64,000 nt of DNA from Linyphia triangularis (Eukaryota; Arthropoda; Arachnida; Araneae; Linyphiidae). Every line of letters starts with the position of its first letter. Positions within the stretch are counted from its first letter, which is position 1. The stretch is taken from contig OZ021721.1 of NCBI GenBank assembly GCA_963978545.1, forward strand, positions 106,352,366 to 106,416,365, written 5' to 3'. Position numbers and translations under genes: made by a program. The notes under the pieces are model-generated. The model made no database searches and was not told the DNA's origin. It was given only the letters and a program-made list of their open reading frames with translations. Positions 26,064-39,039 of the stretch are shown in pieces.

Positions 26064-26588
26064 AAACTTTGAAGTAATTTTTAAGAAGGTCACACTTCCT
26101 CAAACAAAGATTTGAACACGAATACTTTCACGTGTTTCTTAAAGAACTGATGCAAGAAAAAAAAAGTAAACTATTTTCCAGTGAAATTTTCCCAGAACTC
26201 GTGAAATCTAATATGTCCTTGACCTCAACTTATTACACGGATTTCTCGATTGCCCAATGGGAAGAAATGACAGCTAAAAGATACTCTGGATCAAATCAAG
26301 TACACTTTCAACTTTGATGATTCAAATGTAAGGCGATGCTATTTCTAATGAATTACTTAATAATCTACTTCGTCTGGATTCTTGCTAATAAAACTTTTTT
26401 AAAAATTTATTTTCCTCATGTTATATGTAAAATGTTTGTTTGGTAATCATGCAAAAAAGATCCAAACCTACAAGAGTTTCTATGGAAATAGATTAATTTG
26501 AAATAATGTTTTCTAGTATGTTCGTTGTTTAGCTTTCATATTTAAAGTTTTTTTTTTAAAATATGGATTTTTCCAATTGCATTTGTGC

Positions 26589-26634
26589 AAGTGTGTAATA
26601 TATATATATATATATATATATATATTACACACTT
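26589..26634. repeat. 46-bp perfect palindrome around (TA)n
   Basis: AAGTGTGTAA, then alternating TA, then TTACACACTT: the ten-base arms are exact reverse complements, so the whole block is self-complementary. Confidence 0.9.
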
Positions 26635-26639
26635 TATCT

Positions 26640-28000
26640 TCGAAACGAGTGGATGGTTACTGGTAAGATGAGATTTTGAAAAACCACACTATTTTTCCTT
26701 TTTTCCCTTTCCTATCCCAAAAAGAGGTAAGGCAATAACTTTATATTTAATTAATTAATTTTAACCGGGTTTATTTTCTGTAAGTTTCCTGAATAATTCA
26801 GATTATCGAGAACACAATTTAATTTCGTGGTACTTTAGTTAAGGTGATGAAATAGACGATAAAGGAGGAGAGGTATGATTATAAATTGAGATGTATTGAA
26901 TTTGTTAAATAAGTTTTTCCTATCGACTTATCAAGATTATGGGGAACATAATTCCACTCTTAAGTTTTGTTGTTAAGGTGGTAAAGAATATGGGGTTAAG
27001 AGAGGGGGAGGCTTAAAACTTGCAATTGACTTAATCAATTTGAACAAGGCAATGCTGGGCTGTAGCTATGTGAAACCAAAGAACGCCTTAAAATTCCAAC
27101 CCCCCCCCTCTCCTTATCTATAAAATATTCTTCAAATATTAATTTATCTCTTAAAATATTTTTTTTTCTTCAGTATTTTGAGTAGGTGAACGTAATAAGT
27201 AAAAATTATGTAAATGTGGTTATGCTTTCATCAGTTGAGGGTTACTTAAATAATTTAACCAGACTAAACTATTTAGTTCATTAACATACTTAAAAGGTTA
27301 TAAGTGGAAGACGCTAAGACTTAGAAAGAGTTGTCATTTAAAATTATAAAACCTTAGATTAAAAATGTTAATTTACATAAACTTTTTTCGAAAAAGATAT
27401 GCTGAGAGGCACTTTATTTATTCGAGTAGGATTCAAGTTTTCATAAATGATATATATACATGTGGAAATTAAGAAAATGACTTCCTTAGCTCAACTTTGA
27501 AATTTTTAAAAAACTTAAATTAGTTGGTGTTAGCTTTACACTTTGAATGCCAGCTCTACATTTTTTTTTTTTTTTTTAATTTTTTTATTTTTTTTTATTT
27601 ATTATTATCTTTAAAGCAAATTTTTTCTTATGTTTTTCATATAAGTTTTCGTAAACATCTCCTATTGTTCCTTATATTTAGTTCTTATAAAAAGAACTTA
27701 GTTGAAAAACATGTTAATGTCACTCTAATGTAATGTTATTAGAAGACAAGCATGCCAAGTATATTTTATGTTTTATACTACACTTCTATGTTATATACTT
27801 TTATGTTATTGTAATCTAAAGCTCAAAGTCACGGTTTCTTTGACTGAAGCCAACATTCCCAGAAAAACAATGTATGCTATAGACACGAGAAACTTGTTAA
27901 ATAAAAGGTTTTGGGCAGAAAAGATCCATAACAAAATTCAATCGGAAATTAAGTCCGGAATACCAAAAATGGTAATAGGATGTCAATTTGCAATTCTGCA
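26640..28000. other. AT-rich stretch, no gene recognised
   Basis: Contains a loose duplicated segment at about 26790-27000 (AAGGTGATGAAATA-like and AAGGTGGTAAAGAATA) and T-rich runs near 27562-27600. No coding motif was found in the short frames at 27524-27733 and 27768-28019. Confidence 0.5.
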
Positions 28001-28294
28001 AACTACAGGGGGATTGTAAAGTCAGTACCTATTTGTAAAAATGAATATTCTAAAGAGTAAACAATTTATCGCAGTTTTATTTCCTTTCAATACATTATTA
28101 AGGTGTACCATTTAGTTATTAAGTTACATTTCAACATATGCACCGGCATTTTACACACATTTCTGGAATCTTTTAGGAACAAAATCCACAGTTCTTCTTA
28201 GCATCCCAACTGGAAACATTTGCAAATACTTCCCGATACTTTGTTCAAGGCTGTTAATATCCTTTGGTTTTAACTTGTTCCTTAGCCTAAAGTG

Positions 28295-28450
28295 TACAAG
28301 TTAAAACCAAGGGATATTAACAGCTATGAACAAAGTATCCGGGAAGTATTTTCAAATTTTCCAGTTGAAATGCCAAGAAGAACTGTGGATTCTGTTCTTA
28401 AAAGATTCCAGAAATGTGTGGAAAAATCGGGAGCACACGTTGAAATGTAA
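28295..28450 (+). pseudogene. C-terminal fragment of a Tc1/mariner-superfamily transposase
   Basis: An open frame reading KLKPRDINS, then IREVFSNFP, MPRRTVDSVLKRF and ending CVEKSGAHVEM-stop. This arrangement (LKPRD start, amphipathic helices, R-F/Y-x-x-C-V-E-x-x-G-x-H-V-E end) is the usual tail after the DDE/D domain of mariner-type transposases. The mirrored copy at about 28276-28135 on the minus strand has substitutions and an internal stop. No catalytic domain is present. Confidence 0.8.
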
Positions 28451-28521
28451 CTTAATAACCAAATGGCACACTTTAATAATGTATGAAATGGAAATAACAC
28501 TGTGATAGTAGTTTACTTTTT

Positions 28522-28703
28522 GGTTGGTTGTTTTTCAGATTATCTGGCGCCGTCAGCAACACGAGGGCTATAATGCGCCGAAACATTCGTCATTAGACAA
28601 GCCAACATACATTTACAAACACCCATGCCTAACACGGGACTCGAACCCGCAACCTCGCGGTCTAGAAACTAGCACGCTAACCACTATACCGTTTGGTCGG
28701 CTT
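28522..28703 (-). mobile_element. SINE S1, copy 2, nested in the mariner foldback
   Basis: Same head, boxes and tail as the other S1 copies. The flanks GTTTACTTTTT (28511-28521) and GTTTATTTTTT (28704-28714) are a near-perfect TSD. Removing it restores symmetry between the two foldback arms, so it inserted after the palindrome formed. Confidence 0.9.
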
Positions 28704-28810
28704 GTTTATTTTTTGAAATATCTATTATTACAAATAGGTATTGACTTTCCAACCACCCTGTATATGTGTCACAGACATGTGCCATACATCAAATTGAGGG
28801 TCTTGATTAA

Positions 28811-29525
28811 GGCGTCTTCTCACTTTAGGCACCTCGAAAATAGGCTATTTTCGCGATTTTTTCTTCGAGGATTTTTACAAACAATTATGGGATAAAATGG
28901 ATCCTATATAATAAACACATCTTTCAAGTACAAGAAAAAAAAATAATATTTTTTTGAACAATTATTCTAATAAAACAGTAGCATCGAAAAACCCGTGTAG
29001 AAATGTAATGTTCGTGGCTTGTTGATGAAATTTCGGAAACTATCCGGCCGATTGTCATGAAATTTGAATGACATATTCTTCATAGTTATGGCTATAGCGC
29101 ATATCATCAGATTTTTGAAATTTTGATTTGAAGTATTTTTTTTTACAAAAAACTGCAAAAAAACGCGTTTTTTTTCCTTTTTCGAAAAACGTGCGCCATT
29201 TTGTTATTTTCGCGAATATCAAAAATCTGATGATATGCGCTATAGCCATAACTATGAAGAATATGTCATTCAAATTTCATGACAATCGGCCGGATAGTTT
29301 CCGAAATTTCATCAACAAGCCACGAACATTACATTTCTACACGGGTTTTTCGATGCTACTGTTTTATTATAATAGTTGTTCAAAAAAATAATTTTTTTTT
29401 CTCTTGTACTTGAAAGATGTGTTTATTATATAGGATCCATTTTATCCCATAATTGTTTGCAAAAATCCTCGAAAAAAAATCGCGAAAATAGCCTATTTTC
29501 GAGGTGCCTAAAGTGAGAAGACGCC
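28811..29525. mobile_element. TTAA-flanked palindromic element, family T2 (715 bp)
   Basis: TTAA on both sides (28807-28810 and 29526-29529), ends GGCGTCTTCTCACTTTAGG and exact mirror. The arms (about 340 bases each) are nearly identical reverse complements around a short centre with AACGCGTTT near 29161. Open frames on both strands encode the same peptide, a consequence of the symmetry. No transposase. Confidence 0.92.
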
Positions 29526-29529
29526 TTAA

Positions 29530-30780
29530 ATTAGTAATATTATATAAAAATCAACTGTAGTGGTTTAAAATTTGACCAGAAGATTTCTTCCACAATAAAT
29601 ATGGTGTAGGATTATAACTGGGATGTTTAGTGATAAGTTTCTTTGCCAAGTTTGTGGCCAAGCTCACCTATACTTAGTAGCTTCTTTGTTTCTACGGAAA
29701 CTCTCTCTAAATCAGCAGTCTCTATTCACTTACCTTATCATAGAATTTGTAGTCATTAAATTTTTCCAAATGCCCATGCTTGGTATCTAGAGCTGATTTA
29801 TCCTACGAAGTACATGCGTAGAAGCGCCCTTTTAGAGATAGTTAATGTCACAATTCAATTTCCTTTTCCTTAAATTTATTACATAAATGTAGTATAAAAA
29901 TATAAATATATGGCTACTAATTTTTCTAATAATGAATCATATTAATTATGTTAATAGAAAATAAATACTTAAGGAAATTTTTATATAGCTCCCCAAGAAA
30001 AATATGACAAAAATACAAATATATAATTTGAATATTTGATTAATTGTTTAAATATATAAGAAATCTTGTCTGTTTCTATTTTAAATATTAATCTGTTATT
30101 TAATGCAACACAATTTTCATTTTTAAAATTTTAATTTATTTTTTTAGCATAAAATTATCAAAAGTTACTAAATTTCAAAAGAAGAAAATAGGATTTTTTC
30201 AAACTTTTATTAATTTGGTTTTGTAATTTTCAATTGGATTTCAATAGAAACATTTTCTATTTTTAATGAATATTAATAGTTTTTTACTTAATTAATTTAA
30301 TAATTAAAGTTTTATTATTTAAATAAAATATGGTACCGCTAATTTTCCGTCTGTACTTTTTAATAACAGTTTAAATTTTTTATTTTTTAGTTTGGTGGCA
30401 TCAGATACTACACTTATAAAAAACATTTTAAATTATTTTTCTTAGATTGTATTTTTTCTGATGTTTTATTCTGTAATGAAAAACTAGATTTGAATAAAAC
30501 GTATAGTTATTAGAGAATATTTTGTATTAAGATGTGTATTTAGTTCTATCCTGATATCTGATCAGTCCATAGGTTGAAGGAAAAAAAGCATTCAGGCTAT
30601 GGATTTGAAAGTGGTGTGAAAAATGAAGAGAATGAAAGCTATTGACCGTTATATTAGGGTGGTATTTATTTTTCAACTTCCAAATTTCTTTTTTTATCAC
30701 CCTCTAATTTTTTCCTTTCACCATAATAAGATTATTGCGACCAATTTAAAAAAAAAAATTAAAAATGATTGACTCGTTCA
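29530..30780. other. AT-rich spacer
   Basis: No coding region, element ends or tandem repeat recognised. Confidence 0.5.
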
Positions 30781-30828
30781 ACAACAAGCTTGGAGTTCAT
30801 AACTTGTGTGTGTGTAGCCCCACTTCAA

Positions 30829-31535
30829 GGACTCTGTCTACATTGAATGCATGAAAAAAACCCGCTGCTTTTTTTTTTAAAGAATGCTGTTATGTTTATT
30901 GATATAAAACTTGTTAGGCTTAACAAAAACATTCGTAAATTACAAAAAAGAAATAAAATGTTGTTGATTTTAACCACTTTTTTAGTGTGAAAATGATAGG
31001 TAAACAGGAGTCATCAAAAAATAGGTAGGTGTGCTCTGTTGAAAAAAATCTCAGAAACTACTGAACTGATCCTTATGAAATTTTAACCACATATTCTGCA
31101 CACTTATAGATTTATCTCGTACCAGAACTTTTGCAAAATTTTAATTTTTACTATTTTTTTGGCAAAAAAACATGAAAAAAACACACTTTTTTAAATTTTT
31201 TTTGCCCACCATGTTGTTATTTTTTCATATAAATTAATATTAGATGTACGGGATATAGCCAGTGTCGCACTAAACCTAAAACCATTCAATTTTTTTTTTG
31301 TTTCAGATGGGCCGTTGCTCAGATTTTTTCAACAACGCACGTCTACCTACTTTTTGAGAACTTCTGTTTACATGGCCTTTTCACACTAAAAAAGAGGGCA
31401 ATATTTTTTTTTTTTTTGTAATTTACGAATGTTTTTGCTAAGCTTAACAAGTTTCATATCAATAAAAATAACAGTATTCTTAAAAAAATTAATAAAAATA
31501 GCGTTTTTTTCATGCATCCAAAGTTGACAGAGCCC
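30829..31535. mobile_element. TTAA-type palindromic element, family T3 (707 bp)
   Basis: The ends GGACTCTGTCTACATTG and mirror (GGGCTCTGTCAACTTTGG) are flanked by TCAA and TTAC, decayed TTAA. Arms (about 30829-31110 and 31270-31535) mirror TGCATG, AACTTGTTAGGCTTAAC, GTGTGAAAATG and AATAGGTAGG-type phrases. A single arm with intact CCCTTAA end is at 62690-62945. Confidence 0.85.
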
Positions 31536-31545
31536 TTACAAGGAT

Positions 31546-32140
<595 letters not shown>

Positions 32141-32468
32141 TTAACAGACATGTAACTATGCAGTCTCTCGCCTTCACACATTTAATTCTGTGTTGGTTTC
32201 CATTCGATGTTAGTGCTATTTTTTGTTTAAAATATGGTAATCTGATTAAGTGTTGGAAAAAAACCCACATTAATATAATTAGCAAGGATCATAATCATAT
32301 AACAGTCTGCAAACTAACACCTATTCAACTGGTGTTTTACAATAAACGAGAGGTAAAAATGACGGTAAGTGAAATAAGTGATGGAAATGACGATAACAGA
32401 CGATAAGAGAATCGAGATTAGTCGCACGAAGGTGCTGTGTTGTTGCTTCGATACCGCAGTGTATAATA

Positions 32469-33119
32469 GACTGAGAGGCGACTGCAATTTTTGGACCCAT
32501 CGAACATCATTCTGATTTTTTTATAGAAATTAGAGAAAAGTGAGTAGATTACGAATCCACTGGTCTGCCATGGCAAAAATGGCCGAAACTGGTCAAAAAT
32601 CGACTTTGAATAAGTTGAACTAAATCCAATTGCCAAATGCGCCATAACTTGCCAAGTAATGAGCATTTTTTTTTTTATTTGGTAACCCTCACTCTTTAAT
32701 TTTCAATTAAGAAGGTTGCAGACGATTCAGATACCTGGCGACGGTCTACTTGCATCTATTAAAAGGGAGCCAAGTTGGCAATAAACATTACGTCACGGAT
32801 GACGTAACTGATGTCGCCAATTTGGCTTACTTTTAAAAGATACACATTTTCATACATCAAAAATCGTTTGCGCTTTTTCTCATTTAAAATCAAAATGCAG
32901 GGTTGCCAGACGAAAAAATGTGTTCTCTTTTTGGCAAGTTATGACATATTTGGCAATGGGATTTTAGTTCAACTCATTCCAAGTCGATTTTTGATCAGTT
33001 TCGGCCATTTTTGCCACGGCAGACCAGTGGGTTCCTAATCTACTCACTATTCTCCATTCTTTATAAAAAATTCAGAATGATGTTCAATGAGGTCCAAAAA
33101 TTGCAGTCGCCTCTCGGAC
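32469..33119. mobile_element. F1 foldback element, copy 2 (651 bp)
   Basis: Ends GACTGAGAGGCGACTGC and mirror GTCCGAGAGGCGACTGC with TA on each side (32467-32468 and 33120-33121). The arms and interior follow 6596-7252 closely, including ATTACGTCACGGATGACGTAA near the centre, itself a small palindrome. Confidence 0.9.
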
Positions 33120-33189
33120 TATAACGCAAAACGACTGCTGTTCACTTGGAACATCTAGCTGGAAAAGAAATGTTTAATTTTCGTTATAG

Positions 33190-33920
33190 AGTTATCACAT
33201 CTATGAGCTGGTGGAGCAACAGAGGATGTTTGAAAATGAACTAGTCCAAGTAATAAAGCAGCTCAGGCTAAGTAAAATTTAAAATGCTCGGGAAAAAATG
33301 GAAATTTATAGCTTTATGAATAAGGAGAATTTTCAAGATTAGAAAACATGTCTGTATGAGGCACTACAGAAATTGAAGAAGCGTTTGCTATATTTAAAAA
33401 GGATAAAGATAAAAAAATATATATATATCAAGAACTCTTTCAATTCTATATCATTCTACATCATTATTTTTATTCTTTATCAAATCATATTTTTAGAGGC
33501 ACATTTGAACTCTAAACTATAAATAAGACCATATAGAGAACTGTGTGAGTTATAAAAAAAGGTTATTACTCAATAAAATGTTTCTGTACAGTTATGAATT
33601 CCCTCGCTGAGTATCAGCGACGTAAAGAGCATGAAAAGCATTTTTTTTATTTTTATTTCTAGTAAAAAATTATGTAAAATCGTGGATGAATGTTCTGATT
33701 AATTTTTGATATATTTATGAGTTTGGATAAAAATTGTTGGGCCAGTAAAAAGATAGAATCTGTTAAAGAAACTTAACAAGACTTCTGAGTTTTTAAAGGT
33801 ATCGCCTAACGAAAGGGAAGCAAATATTTTACATCAAAAGGCCAAACATACGCTAAAAAATCTTCACCCAGTAATAAAAAGAAGAGGAAATTTGATTCAA
33901 TGGTTTTTTAGCTGTCAATG
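33190..33920 (+). pseudogene. Possible degraded coding remnant, unidentified
   Basis: Two short stop-free runs look more protein-like than their surroundings: about 33193-33280 (YELVEQQRMFENELVQVIKQ) and 33747-33918 (SEFLKVSPNEREANILHQ then LKNLHPVIKRRGNLIQW, stop). They lie in the same strand but are separated by stops. No family was recognised, and chance is a real alternative. Confidence 0.2.
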
Positions 33921-34087
33921 AAGAACAAAAAGTAATGTGTTTAGCTTTGTGTTGATGACCTTGTGTACATTTTTTTAAAAAGAAAGAATAAAAAGAAAAT
34001 TTTATTAGAAATACTAAATTTTTATTGTATGATCGTTAGATTAGATTTATTTATTGAATTAGACTGGTATTTTCTAACCTGCTTTAA

Positions 34088-34629
34088 GGGGATCCAAACA
34101 TTTATAAATAATTTATTATTGTTAATAAAAATTTAAATTTCCCCCTTTAAAAAGATACATCATTTGTAATAATTCCCCAACTAGAAGTATTTTTAATTAT
34201 TTTTTAAAAACAAAATTGGTAAATATCAGTGTAAGTTAAGTTTTCTTTAAAATGCGTTTTTCTCAAAACTACATTTCTCATTATTCATGTACCTTTTTCT
34301 CAGAAGCTGCCCAAACTATCTTCTTGAAATTTTTAACACATATTCCTTTTATATATCTGTATATACTGAAGTGAGATTTTATTTTTATTTTAAAAATTTT
34401 TTTTTCGGCAAAAAAAAAAACTTGTGATTTTTAACAAATTTGAGTGGCTTTCACAAAAATTCATTAAAAAAAAAAAAAAACAGTAAATGAAATCAACAAG
34501 CTAACTTCAGTAGAATAACAAGTGTCTTCTAAATGCACTGAAAAAAAATTAGACTTCTCTGTGAGATAGTTTTTGAGAAAAAGGTACATGAAATATGCTA
34601 AATTAACATTACCGGTATATAGGGTACAT
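34088..34629 (+). repeat. Dispersed repeat family R, copy D, TTAA-flanked
   Basis: TTAA at 34084-34087 and 34630-34633 bound a copy carrying all family landmarks (GATACATCATTTGTAAT, CATGTACCTTTTTCTCAGAAGCTGC, CTGTATATACTGAAGTGAG, ACCGGTATATAGGGTAC). The flanks suggest the family moves as a TTAA-target MITE. Confidence 0.75.
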
Positions 34630-34783
34630 TTAAAGCAATAAAAATGCACGATTATTTTTACTAATTCTATATCAATTTTTAACATTTAAATATTAAAATG
34701 AAACGCGTTGATATGATATTAAATTATTAAAATATCTTTTGGTATATGATCATCACAGATCAATAGGGGCAAAAACCTGGGAG

Positions 34784-34815
<32 letters not shown>

Positions 34816-34819
34816 GAAA

Positions 34820-35607
34820 AAAAAATGTGTAGTCTTTTTAACAACTTCAAACTAACTACGATTTTTTTAACTACGATTTTCAAACAAATAACACAATGTG
34901 TAATTGTAAATAAGCTATTTGTAAGAAACGGAGATCGTATTCTTTCAATGGTAATATAATTTTTCCATTTTGGTTTTGTATAAAGGGAGAAAAAGACATT
35001 GTGAATTTTTTTTTCAGGAGTAATCTATATGATTTTCATGTAAGCTCTTTCAATGAACGTGCAAATAAAAGAGACAAGTCACAAAGCAAAACTTTTTGAC
35101 AATTTCAGGCTAACTAAGATTTTTAACTATGATTTTCAAACAAATAACACAATGTGTAATTGTAAATAAGCCATTTGTTAGAAGCGGAGGTTTTATTCTT
35201 TAAATAGTTATATAATTTTCAAGTTTTTTCTTTTTATAAAGAGAGAAAAAGGCATTGTGGCAATTTTTTTTCAGGAGTAATCTAAAAGATTTTCATGTAA
35301 GCTCTTTCAATGAATAAACAAATAAAGATACAAGTCACAAAGCAAAACCTTTTAACAATTTCAGGCCAACTAAGATTTTTAACTCCGATTTTCAAACAAA
35401 TAACACAATGTGTAATTGTAAATAAGCCATTTGTTAGAAGCGGAGGTTTTATTCTTTAAATAGTTATATAATTTTTCAATTTTGGTTTTGTATAATGAGA
35501 AAAAAAGGCATCATGAATTTTTTTTTTTAGAAGTAATGTATGAGATTTTTATGTACGCTCATTTAATGAACATGCAAATAAAAGAGACAAGTCACAAAGC
35601 AAAACTT
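34820..35607. repeat. 256-bp tandem repeat, about 3 copies
   Basis: ACACAATGTGTAATTGTAAATAAG begins at 34891, 35147 and 35403, an exact 256-base period. Each unit ends with GAGACAAGTCACAAAGCAAAAC. Confidence 0.93.
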
Positions 35608-35849
35608 TATTTCAAAGATACATAAGGAATTGCCAAAAATATATGTCGTAATGTGGCTGATTCCAAAAGGCGACAAACACGAGATGCGTTACAATAAGCT
35701 CGAAAGTAAGATGGCGCAGATAAGTACTGGAATGAATGAATAGAACAATGGAACCTATAAAAGAACATTACCAGGATAATTATTATTAAAAACAATATAT
35801 TTTCCCCCACTTTTTTTTTTATATCATTCATGGAAATTCATGGAAAAAT

Positions 35850-36320
35850 TTAATGGAATCGAAGAAAATTATCCTCAAATAACAATGACATTTAACTGAT
35901 TTTATAAATTATAGTTTCCATATTAAATTAAAATGATTTTAAAAGCAACAATTATGGCATTACATTTATTTTCATGTTAATAATTATCTTATCATTAAGT
36001 TTATTTTTAAGTTCATTATTACCATTACATTAAATGATTTCAAAGGAATAATTATCGTAACATTAAATTTATTTTCATTTTAATGTTTTCTGTGGAATGG
36101 AGTGTGATCCTCGAGATAATTAATTGCCGTTCAATGGATTTTCAAGGTAATAATTACCAAGGCATTAAATTCATTTCGCTTTAAAGAATATGGTGACATG
36201 CGTGTGATCTTCAGGAAATTATTATTATTAAATTAAATGGATTTTCAAAGTAATAATTACCGTGACATTAAATTTATTTTTAATGTAGTAACGGCAATGT
36301 TTGTGAGTTACTCTTACTCA
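35850..36320. repeat. Irregular tandem repeat with TAATAATTA cores
   Basis: The phrase (T)AATAATTAYCRTRACATTAAATTTATTTT recurs about five times at uneven spacing of roughly 70-115 bases. Strongly degenerate. Confidence 0.6.
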
Positions 36321-36479
36321 ATCGAAATTCCTCTACACTGTTGTGTAAAATGATTTTTTAAAAGTAAATTATTGATACTTTTTCAATTTAAACAATCCAT
36401 ACTGATCCATCTATCTGAAAAAAAAAATCCAGTTGCTTCTCCAACTAATAAAATGAATGGAAATTTAACTTCGATTTTT

Positions 36480-36597
36480 AAACAAATAATACAATGTGCA
36501 ATTGTAAATAAATCATTTGTCAGAGGCGGATACCAGACTTTAAATTAAAAAATCATTTATCAATTTTGGTTTTGTATAAAGAGAGAAAAGGGATCAT

Positions 36598-36630
<33 letters not shown>

Positions 36631-36825
36631 GTCATCATTTATCAATTTTGTTCAAAATGGCAAATCATTTATCAATTTTGGTTTTGTATGATTGTATAAA
36701 GAGAGAAAACAGATCACCACACAAAAAAAAAAAAAAAAAATGCCGTGTAGACATCATTTATCAATTTTGGTTAAATTGGTAAATCATTTATCAATTTTGG
36801 TTTTGTATAAAGGGAGAAAAGAAAT

Positions 36826-36856
<31 letters not shown>

Positions 36857-36975
36857 CACGTTTCGACATCATTTATCAATTTTTGTTAAATTGGTAAATC
36901 ACTTATCAATTTTGGTTTTGTATAAAGGGAGAAAAAGAGATCATCATTCATCACAAAAAAAAAAAAAAATCGCCC
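36480..36975. repeat. Nested tandem repeat with long A runs, about 4 units
   Basis: Units of about 110-130 bases contain TTATCAATTTTGGTTTTGTAT, AAAGRGAGAAAA and a run of 15-31 A. The same TTGGTTTTGTATAAAGAGAG phrase is part of the 256-bp units at 34.8-35.6 kb, and the first unit is preceded by ACAATGTGCAATTGTAAATAA, so this array grew from a piece of that repeat. Confidence 0.85.
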
Positions 36976-36999
36976 TCCAGAAATAATGTATAAGCTACA

Positions 37000-39035
37000 T
37001 TGGTCTTATTTATTCAAGATCCAAAAATTTCTTCAAAGAATCAACGAAAATAAACATCTATTCATTCATTCCGAACTGTTAAGATATCAATTGCTTTCCA
37101 AATAAAACTTATATTACTGAAATTCATTGGACAGCCATTATCATATCTGTTAAATTAAAATCACATTTCATAAAGCAATATCGGTTAACACACTACATTT
37201 CAAATTTAAAACAGTACTTGCACCAATAAAGAATTGAAGCCAATTACAACCAAACACTGCACCTCACAATAGAAAACCAAACAATTTCTCCTTTTATATG
37301 CTATATCCTTGAAAAGGATTTTTGTAATATATAAGCAGCTTTCTGATGTTTGCCTTTAAATTAGGTTCAGGTATTTGCCGAAGTTTCTGTAGAGATACGT
37401 TCTTTTCAAAAGAAACTAATCAAATTTTATTATATCTGTATTTAGATTGCTCTCAAACCGAATGTAATGATTAAATATATACAATAGGTTTACAGAAATA
37501 ATTTAAGGAAATTCAATTTCAATTTTAAGTACTTGTTAATATATTGATCGTATTGCGTTGATAAGTTTGAGAGATAGTGCGGTTAGAAATTGTTTTCATT
37601 GTTAAAATAGGAAGTTTATATGCATTATTAAGTGGATACATATTTTAAACTAACATTTCAGACATGGAGTAACTTTCAAATAAAATATATATTTGCATCG
37701 AGCAATCATGTAGATGCACAATTACTTGGCATTTTCAGGCCTACTTATATTTTTGGTGCAAGTACAATACACAAGCTATTGAAAAAGTTATTTTCAGTGG
37801 AGCTTTTCTTTTAATACTTACATGCATACAAAATGTGTTATTTTATGAAATCATCATTGTTAATTCCATGTACAAAATCTTCTTCGCAAAAGATTAGCAC
37901 AAACATGCTTAAAATAACAATATAATTTAACGTATGCGACATACATTACAAATATCGACATCTTAGAGATAACGTTTCTTATGATACAGCAGTGCTTCTT
38001 TTTAGTAGATGCTGAATTTTCTAGATGATTAGTTATCGGATGCCTTTAACTACATTTACTAAATTCTTCAATTTTTTACTTTGCTTTAAAATGAATTGAA
38101 AGTCTGTCAATATCCATCATGACCTACTTTGAGTTTCTTTCATTAACTACTATTAGTTAGTTATAATTACAACAAACAATATATCAATGTCCTTTAAGAG
38201 AGTTTTTCTATTTTCGTTCTACTATTTAAAAAAAAAAATTATTAAATGAAACTAAAAATGGGCCATTTAGGACATTCGTAGTATTTTTCAAGTACAATAC
38301 AGAAATATAGATATACACAAGGTTTAGCAGCCAGATATAACTACAAAACAGTACTAAAAGAGTATATTAGTAATGCCTACAAAAATAAACTAGTCTGTCT
38401 TTCATTTGGGATAAGATGAATATTAACGAAATGAAATAGTTTGAAATTGCTAATACTAGTATAATTGACTCATCAGACCTGACGTAAAGTATATTAATGT
38501 AATGAAAACTTAGTAGCTGGTTAAAATTAATAAAATTATAATAACTGAGGACTAAAAATGGAAAACGACCTAAATACCAAAAAAATCGAAAATTTTATTT
38601 TATCGAAAATCTTTTGTTTTCGGAAAAATTTCCTAAAGACCAAGCTAAACAAAGTGGAGATCATCCAAAGTGCGAATTCCAGTAGTAATAGTTCAAATTC
38701 AATCTGAAGTTTCTACTTAAAAATTGAATTAGGTACCAGATGCGATCATTTTTCGGCTCTCCTGAAAAATTTACTTTTTAGAACTTAGGTCGTATTCCAT
38801 TTCTAGTCCTCAATTAGTTTATTAAAAAAAACTTAATGAGGAAACAATAAAGTACTTAAGTTTACTAAAAGAGATTGGTTGTTAAAAATAATATTTTTCA
38901 AAATAAAAGCCTCAAGTTATAAGAAAATAGATCTTCAAGAAAAAATAATTTTTTGGAAAATAATATGTAGTCCATTAAGGAATATTATTTATTTCCTGAG
39001 AGCTATTTTCTGCATCTTATTTGAAATGAATATCG
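37000..39035. other. AT-rich, apparently unique stretch
   Basis: No element ends, tandem repeats or coding domains recognised. Confidence 0.5.
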
Positions 39036-39039
39036 AGTG

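Larger units (their letters stand above)
28006..28760. mobile_element. Foldback dimer of a mariner element 3' end
   Basis: Outer ends CAGGGGGATTGTAAAGTCA and (mirror) CAGGGTGGTTGGAAAGTCA are flanked by TA (28004-28005 and 28761-28762). The two arms, about 28006-28276 and 28296-28760 less a nested SINE, are inverted copies of one sequence: the C-terminal codons of a mariner-like transposase, its stop codon and the terminal repeat. The loop is about 20 bases. Confidence 0.88.

Noticed and set aside
28524..28895. 123-codon plus-strand frame, and a similar one at 58332-58550
   Set aside because: Both run through SINE S1 (tRNA-like head and tail) and share peptide text only because the SINE is repeated.
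28967..29391. The same peptide encoded on both strands
   Set aside because: This follows directly from the near-perfect palindrome of the element at 28811-29525.
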